Assembly (NCBI GenBank): GCA_002310215.1 | Contig: DBYR01000017.1 | Location: 1 to 7,237 of the forward strand | Length of the DNA: 7,237 nucleotides | Direction: 5' to 3' | Source of the DNA: Bacteroidales bacterium UBA1181 | GTDB taxonomy: Bacteria > Bacteroidota > Bacteroidia > Bacteroidales > Paludibacteraceae | In this document: one piece after another, positions 4,050 to 7,237 of the stretch | How the letters are laid out: each line of letters opens with the position of its first letter | How positions within the stretch are numbered: the stretch's first letter is position 1 | The notes under the pieces: model-generated | Seen by the model: the letters and a program-made list of their open reading frames with translations, nothing else | Told to the model about the DNA's origin: nothing | Database searches by the model: none | Translations under genes and position numbers: made by a program

Positions 4050-6845
4050 TTACTTAACGATCAATTTCAAGACATCACCATTTGCCTTCACGAAGAATAT
4101 ACCCTTCTCCTTGATGGTGAATTGGTTAGCGAAGTCAGGGATTGCGACGAATTCCTTAACAACCTTTCCAGCCACGTCGGTGATTTCCACCTTGCAGCGG
4201 TTCATCACGAACAAAATGCACTCGCCATCCTCTGATGGGTTAGGGTAGAGGTATGTGCGGCTGATAGCCTCACTGTTCTCGATGCCTGTGCTGTCTATGT
4301 TCTCAGGGAATTCCATGCCTACGCAGGTTACGTCGTCGATCTCCAATTTCTTAGTGGAGTTGTCGCCGCCTTTCGCCATCCAGCTGAACTTGATGACATC
4401 CTTAGGATCGTATTTAACTTTCGTGCCCCAATCCTCTTGAGCCAAAGAGCTGACAGAGATAGTAACCTCTTTCCAGTCATTTGAGCCCTCGATCAGTTTG
4501 CAGTGGTAGTTACCGTCTGTGATAGAGTTCTTGGACATTGCAGCTCTGAAGTAGTGCTCGGAGCCCTTGAACTTGTAAGAGATGGTAGAGCAGTCAGTGA
4601 TGTCGAATGGAACTGGAGACTCAACAGTGGATTGTCTGTCGAGGTAAAGATCCACACCGCAGTAAGGAGGAATGTTACCGTTTGTTCCGCCCATCTTAGC
4701 TTCAACCTTGATGTGGCCGTTGTCTGCGCTTACTGTAGCTTTTGAGCTTCCTCTGTCGGATGCGTCGTCGAAGTCAACCCACATCCCGCCGATACGGCTG
4801 GTGAGGTCATTGTCAGCCACGTCGTCGATCAAACCTGGCTCCACATAACCCTCTTTGTATACGGTGAATGATACGGAAAGGGTCTCAGTGTCTTGTCCAT
4901 CGGAGATGGTTACAGAGAAGATGTTTACGCCTGGTTGCAAACCAGTGATGTCCGTTTGAGCGGAGGTAGGGGAAACGATAGTAGCGCCCTCACCCTTGGT
5001 CTGAGTCCATTTGTAGGTGTAGTTGCCGGAACCACCAGTAGCGGATGCCTTAACGCTTACCTTCTCCACTGGCAGATATACCTTGTCACCCTTGCTTACA
5101 GATGCCTTGAACTCTTCTTGTTCAGGTTCCATGGCGGTTGGTTTGTAGTTTACCCAGCTTGAAACAGCGGAGAGTTGGTTTTTACCGTTGCCGTTCATGT
5201 CGCTATCAGACCAATCGTATGCCTTGTAGCAAGTAGTCTTGAGGATAGACCATCTCTCGTCCTCACCACCCTTGTTACTCATAGACCAGAAGCAGTTGAT
5301 GACGCCGTGCTCCTTGAAGATGTTGTGCATGCCACCGTCGCTACCGCCAGCGTCGCAACCCCACTCAGTTACTACGACAGGAGTTCCGTTGTTCCACTTG
5401 TCTTTTCCGTTCCAGTCACCTTGGTGGCTGTATTGAGCGTATCCGTGCCATGTGTAGGCGATGTTGGTTTGGCCTTGACCAGCGCCAGTCACACCGTCTG
5501 GGTCACGGGAGAATTGAGTTGAACCCACGATGATGATGTTATCAGGGTCGATTGCTCTGATGGTAGGGATCACTTGCTTAGCGTAGTTTACTACAGTACC
5601 GTTGTCGTCAACTGGCTCGTTGAAGATCTCGTACATAACGTTAGGGTACTCACCCCATTTCTTTGCGAAGTAGGTGAAGAACTCTTTCGCTGTGCTGGTC
5701 CAGTCTTGTGCCTTGTGCTCGTGGAAGTCGATGATGACGTAGATATCGTTCTCGATACATGCCTTCACAACCTCGTCCACCATTTTCTTTGAGCCGTTAG
5801 GAGCTGCGACGTAGTTGTTCATGTTCCACAAACCGTCACCTCCCATGTTACCCAAGTTGTTCATGTTACAGCTTGTTTGTCCGTTGCTTCCGCAAGGGGC
5901 GATGGAAACTGGCAAACGGAGAACTTGAACGTTGTATTTGTCTACCAAGAATTGTACGTTCTCCTTGCACCACCACAGTTTGGAAGAACAGCTCCAGAAG
6001 TAGCTGACACCTGCGAGGGACACTTTGTTGCCGCTGGCGTCTCCCACGTATCCTTTGGAGGTGTTCAAGTCTCCGTGCTTGGATACGACGAACTCTCTGC
6101 GCTTGGTTGGCTTCTTCACGCTGATGTTGATTTTGTCAGAGAAGTCTCCCATTGTGATGGAAACCTCATCTGAGCCCTCTTTGTCTCCGGCAACGTATAA
6201 GCCATTCTTGATGTTGCTTGGCCACTTGATAGGCATGGCGATTTTTTGTCCGGCAGCGTTGTATCCGATGACGCGGAGATATGATTGCTCATAAGGGGTC
6301 AACACCAACTTGGACGGGTCTGTCTTAATCTTGGTGACCACGTTGTCGGTGATGTCAGTCAACTCGAATGTGATGTTGTCGATGTTGGTAGAGCCTGAAG
6401 TCTCCTTGAGGAGCGTGAAGTTGTGGTTTCCTTCCTCCAAGTAGAGGGCTGGGCTCTCGTTCGGGTCGGTTGACCAGTAGTTGTCCAATGAAGGTTGCCA
6501 CCATTGTTCACCGTCTTTGTAGTTTCCTTTCATGTCGTAGCTGTACTGCGAGCCGTTATCCATGAGGATTCTTACTGTTGCGTCGTATTGCGCAATGTAC
6601 TTGAACGTGACTTGGTAGAAGCCCGCCTTAGGCGCTTTCATTGAGTAGGTTACAGTCTCACCCTCCTCGTCGAAGTAGCCTAAGTTTCCTCCATTGCCAC
6701 TCGACTCGTTTTTCGATCGGCTGTACTCAAACTCCCTGTCGTCTGGATCTTCTGCCTCGACGACTACCGTTTGGGCCATGGTCGCGTATGACACTCCCAT
6801 TCCCAACAATGCGAAAAATAATTTTTTGCTGAAAATTTTTCTCAT
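4050..6845 (-). CDS. Modular secreted cellulase/endoglucanase: CBM6-like, Ig-like, GH5, PKD-like, CBM11-like, T9SS type A sorting domain
   Basis: 931 residues. Signal peptide 1-24 (cut in TMA/Q). CBM6/35-like module ~26-162, opening VVVEAED and closing TNIDNITFEL. Bacterial Ig-like module ~168-245. GH5 catalytic domain ~250-570, resembling subfamily GH5_2: SLAGVSYFW (276-284), conserved Arg310 in VLRLP, IIDFHEH (371-377), the acid/base Glu410 in YEIFNEP, YTWHGYA (464-470) with His467 and Tyr469, the nucleophile Glu494 in VVTEWG, and Trp520 in CFWSMSNK. All expected active-site residues are present, so it should be an active retaining beta-1,4-glucanase; the exact substrate (cellulose, mixed-linkage glucan or other) is not determined by sequence. 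PKD-like module ~578-664. A CBM11/CIA30-like jelly-roll ~671-845. The last ~70 residues (YLYPNPSEDGE, VEITDVAGKVV, FFVKANGD, KLIVK) are a T9SS type A sorting domain, implying export and surface attachment or release. Asn codons are mainly AAC. Monocistronic as far as visible; no susC/susD adjacent. Confidence 0.95.
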   Translation of the reverse strand: MRKIFSKKLFFALLGMGVSYATMAQTVVVEAEDPDDREFEYSRSKNESSGNGGNLGYFDEEGETVTYSMKAPKAGFYQVTFKYIAQYDATVRILMDNGSQYSYDMKGNYKDGEQWWQPSLDNYWSTDPNESPALYLEEGNHNFTLLKETSGSTNIDNITFELTDITDNVVTKIKTDPSKLVLTPYEQSYLRVIGYNAAGQKIAMPIKWPSNIKNGLYVAGDKEGSDEVSITMGDFSDKINISVKKPTKRREFVVSKHGDLNTSKGYVGDASGNKVSLAGVSYFWSCSSKLWWCKENVQFLVDKYNVQVLRLPVSIAPCGSNGQTSCNMNNLGNMGGDGLWNMNNYVAAPNGSKKMVDEVVKACIENDIYVIIDFHEHKAQDWTSTAKEFFTYFAKKWGEYPNVMYEIFNEPVDDNGTVVNYAKQVIPTIRAIDPDNIIIVGSTQFSRDPDGVTGAGQGQTNIAYTWHGYAQYSHQGDWNGKDKWNNGTPVVVTEWGCDAGGSDGGMHNIFKEHGVINCFWSMSNKGGEDERWSILKTTCYKAYDWSDSDMNGNGKNQLSAVSSWVNYKPTAMEPEQEEFKASVSKGDKVYLPVEKVSVKASATGGSGNYTYKWTQTKGEGATIVSPTSAQTDITGLQPGVNIFSVTISDGQDTETLSVSFTVYKEGYVEPGLIDDVADNDLTSRIGGMWVDFDDASDRGSSKATVSADNGHIKVEAKMGGTNGNIPPYCGVDLYLDRQSTVESPVPFDITDCSTISYKFKGSEHYFRAAMSKNSITDGNYHCKLIEGSNDWKEVTISVSSLAQEDWGTKVKYDPKDVIKFSWMAKGGDNSTKKLEIDDVTCVGMEFPENIDSTGIENSEAISRTYLYPNPSEDGECILFVMNRCKVEITDVAGKVVKEFVAIPDFANQFTIKEKGIFFVKANGDVLKLIVK

Positions 6846-6993
6846 GGTTCTATGTCTTTTGATTATTAAATGTGATAGTTATCTAATGTAATATTTGTTC
6901 CCAATCGATGGTGTTTGTTTCGTTAGGATTTCTCTTACCCTTTCTCCTTTGGTTTATGAGTTTTCCTAATCCAATCATTACACCTTATCTCCG

Positions 6994-7001
6994 CAAAGAT
7001 A
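6994..7001 (-). promoter_or_regulatory. Candidate Bacteroidota -7 box for the cellulase gene, with a ~140-nt leader
   Basis: On the - strand the bases read TATCTTTG, an exact TAnnTTTG match identical to the box before the outer-membrane protein gene. It is the only exact match between 6846 and 7237. Transcription would start near 6988, leaving about 140 nt before the ATG. No TTTG at -33 is seen at the usual spacing, so the call relies on the -7 motif alone; an activator-dependent promoter would fit the missing -33 element (inference). Confidence 0.45.
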
Positions 7002-7197
7002 ATGTAATTTTTTCATTTCGTGCTTTTTCGGCATGAAAAATCTCCTTGGCTGGACTTGGTTTCACATTTTTTAATTGTATGGCGGAAATAGTTTGGCGTG
7101 ATAAACGTTACATTCTCGATGTATGTGTGTCCCCCTTATATGTTGTGTCTGAATCTTACGTCTGTCCGTCGGATTTCCTTTCCTTCGGAGACGGAAA

Positions 7198-7229
7198 GAG
7201 GAGGAAGTTTTTCACAAAACCCCCTCCTC
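7198..7229. terminator. Hairpin at the right edge, possibly the terminator of a gene beyond the window
   Basis: GAGGAGG (7198-7204) pairs with CCTCCTC (7223-7229). Inside, GTTTT (7207-7211) can pair with AAAAC (7216-7220), separated from the outer stem by a 2-by-2 mismatch and closing on a 4-nt loop. The size and shape resemble the other terminators here, but no U-tract follows on the - strand and the + strand side is cut off by the window end. It could equally be a regulatory structure. Confidence 0.35.
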
Positions 7230-7237
7230 GGATTATG

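Larger units (their letters stand above)
6846..7237. other. 392-bp non-coding region upstream of the cellulase gene
   Basis: No credible gene was found on either strand; the longest + strand start near 7033 gives only 13 codons. The half nearer the cellulase (6846 to about 6988) would be its transcribed leader if the -7 box at 6994-7001 is used. A/T-rich DNA follows to about 7080, and the last ~75 bases hold overlapping inverted repeats. No Shine-Dalgarno sequence stands out before the ATG at 6845 (the preceding bases read AGACATAGAACC), which is normal for Bacteroidota. Confidence 0.7.

Noticed and set aside
5175..5522. A 115-codon open frame on the + strand within the cellulase gene
   Set aside because: It lies antisense inside the GH5 catalytic domain, whose motifs are fully conserved in the opposite frame. 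Its protein is low-complexity Val/Ser-rich with no family resemblance.
6846..6990. A riboswitch in the cellulase leader
   Set aside because: No recognisable riboswitch core motif or strong stem was seen, and a cellulase gene is not a usual riboswitch target.

Overview
The window looks like chromosomal DNA from a Bacteroidota bacterium, most likely a Bacteroidales. Two different Type IX secretion (T9SS) C-terminal sorting domains occur here, type B at the left edge and type A on the large hydrolase. Matches to the Bacteroidota -7 promoter element (TAnnTTTG) precede two genes and the three-gene operon, and Shine-Dalgarno sequences are weak or absent. Genus cannot be read from the sequence. The carbohydrate gene content fits a plant-fibre-degrading gut, rumen or environmental member.

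Layout, left to right. (1) Positions 1-300, + strand: the last ~99 codons of a secreted protein ending in a gliding-motility-type (CHU_C, T9SS type B) domain, followed by a perfect 12-bp terminator hairpin. (2) Positions 474-3025, - strand: a compact operon transcribed right to left. It encodes a lipoprotein with a pyridoxamine-phosphate-oxidase-like flavin-binding fold, then a MATE-family multidrug/Na+ antiporter (18-bp gap), then a cytidylate-kinase-like P-loop protein (2-bp gap). (3) Positions 3026-3214: a divergent promoter region with a -7 box facing each way. (4) Positions 3215-3955, + strand: a DUF481-type outer-membrane beta-barrel. (5) Positions 3988-4023: a strong hairpin that can terminate both convergent genes. 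(6) Positions 4050-6845, - strand: a 931-residue modular cellulase/endoglucanase of glycoside hydrolase family 5. Its order is signal peptide, CBM6-like module, Ig-like module, GH5 catalytic domain, PKD-like module, CBM11-like module and T9SS type A sorting domain. (7) Positions 6846-7237: non-coding DNA with a candidate promoter whose predicted leader is about 140 nt, and a hairpin cluster at the right edge.

How the genes relate: the cellulase is a free-standing secreted enzyme. No susC/susD pair or other polysaccharide-utilisation gene is adjacent, so it is probably exported by the T9SS and attached to the cell surface or released. The three-gene operon appears unrelated to it and may serve detoxification or efflux (inference). 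No mobile elements, tRNA/rRNA genes, CRISPR arrays or phage genes were seen. I did not find a clearly new multi-gene system. The most unusual points are the envelope-anchored flavin-type lipoprotein co-transcribed with an efflux pump and a nucleotide-kinase-like protein, and the modular architecture, catalytic-domain insertion and long leader of the cellulase gene.
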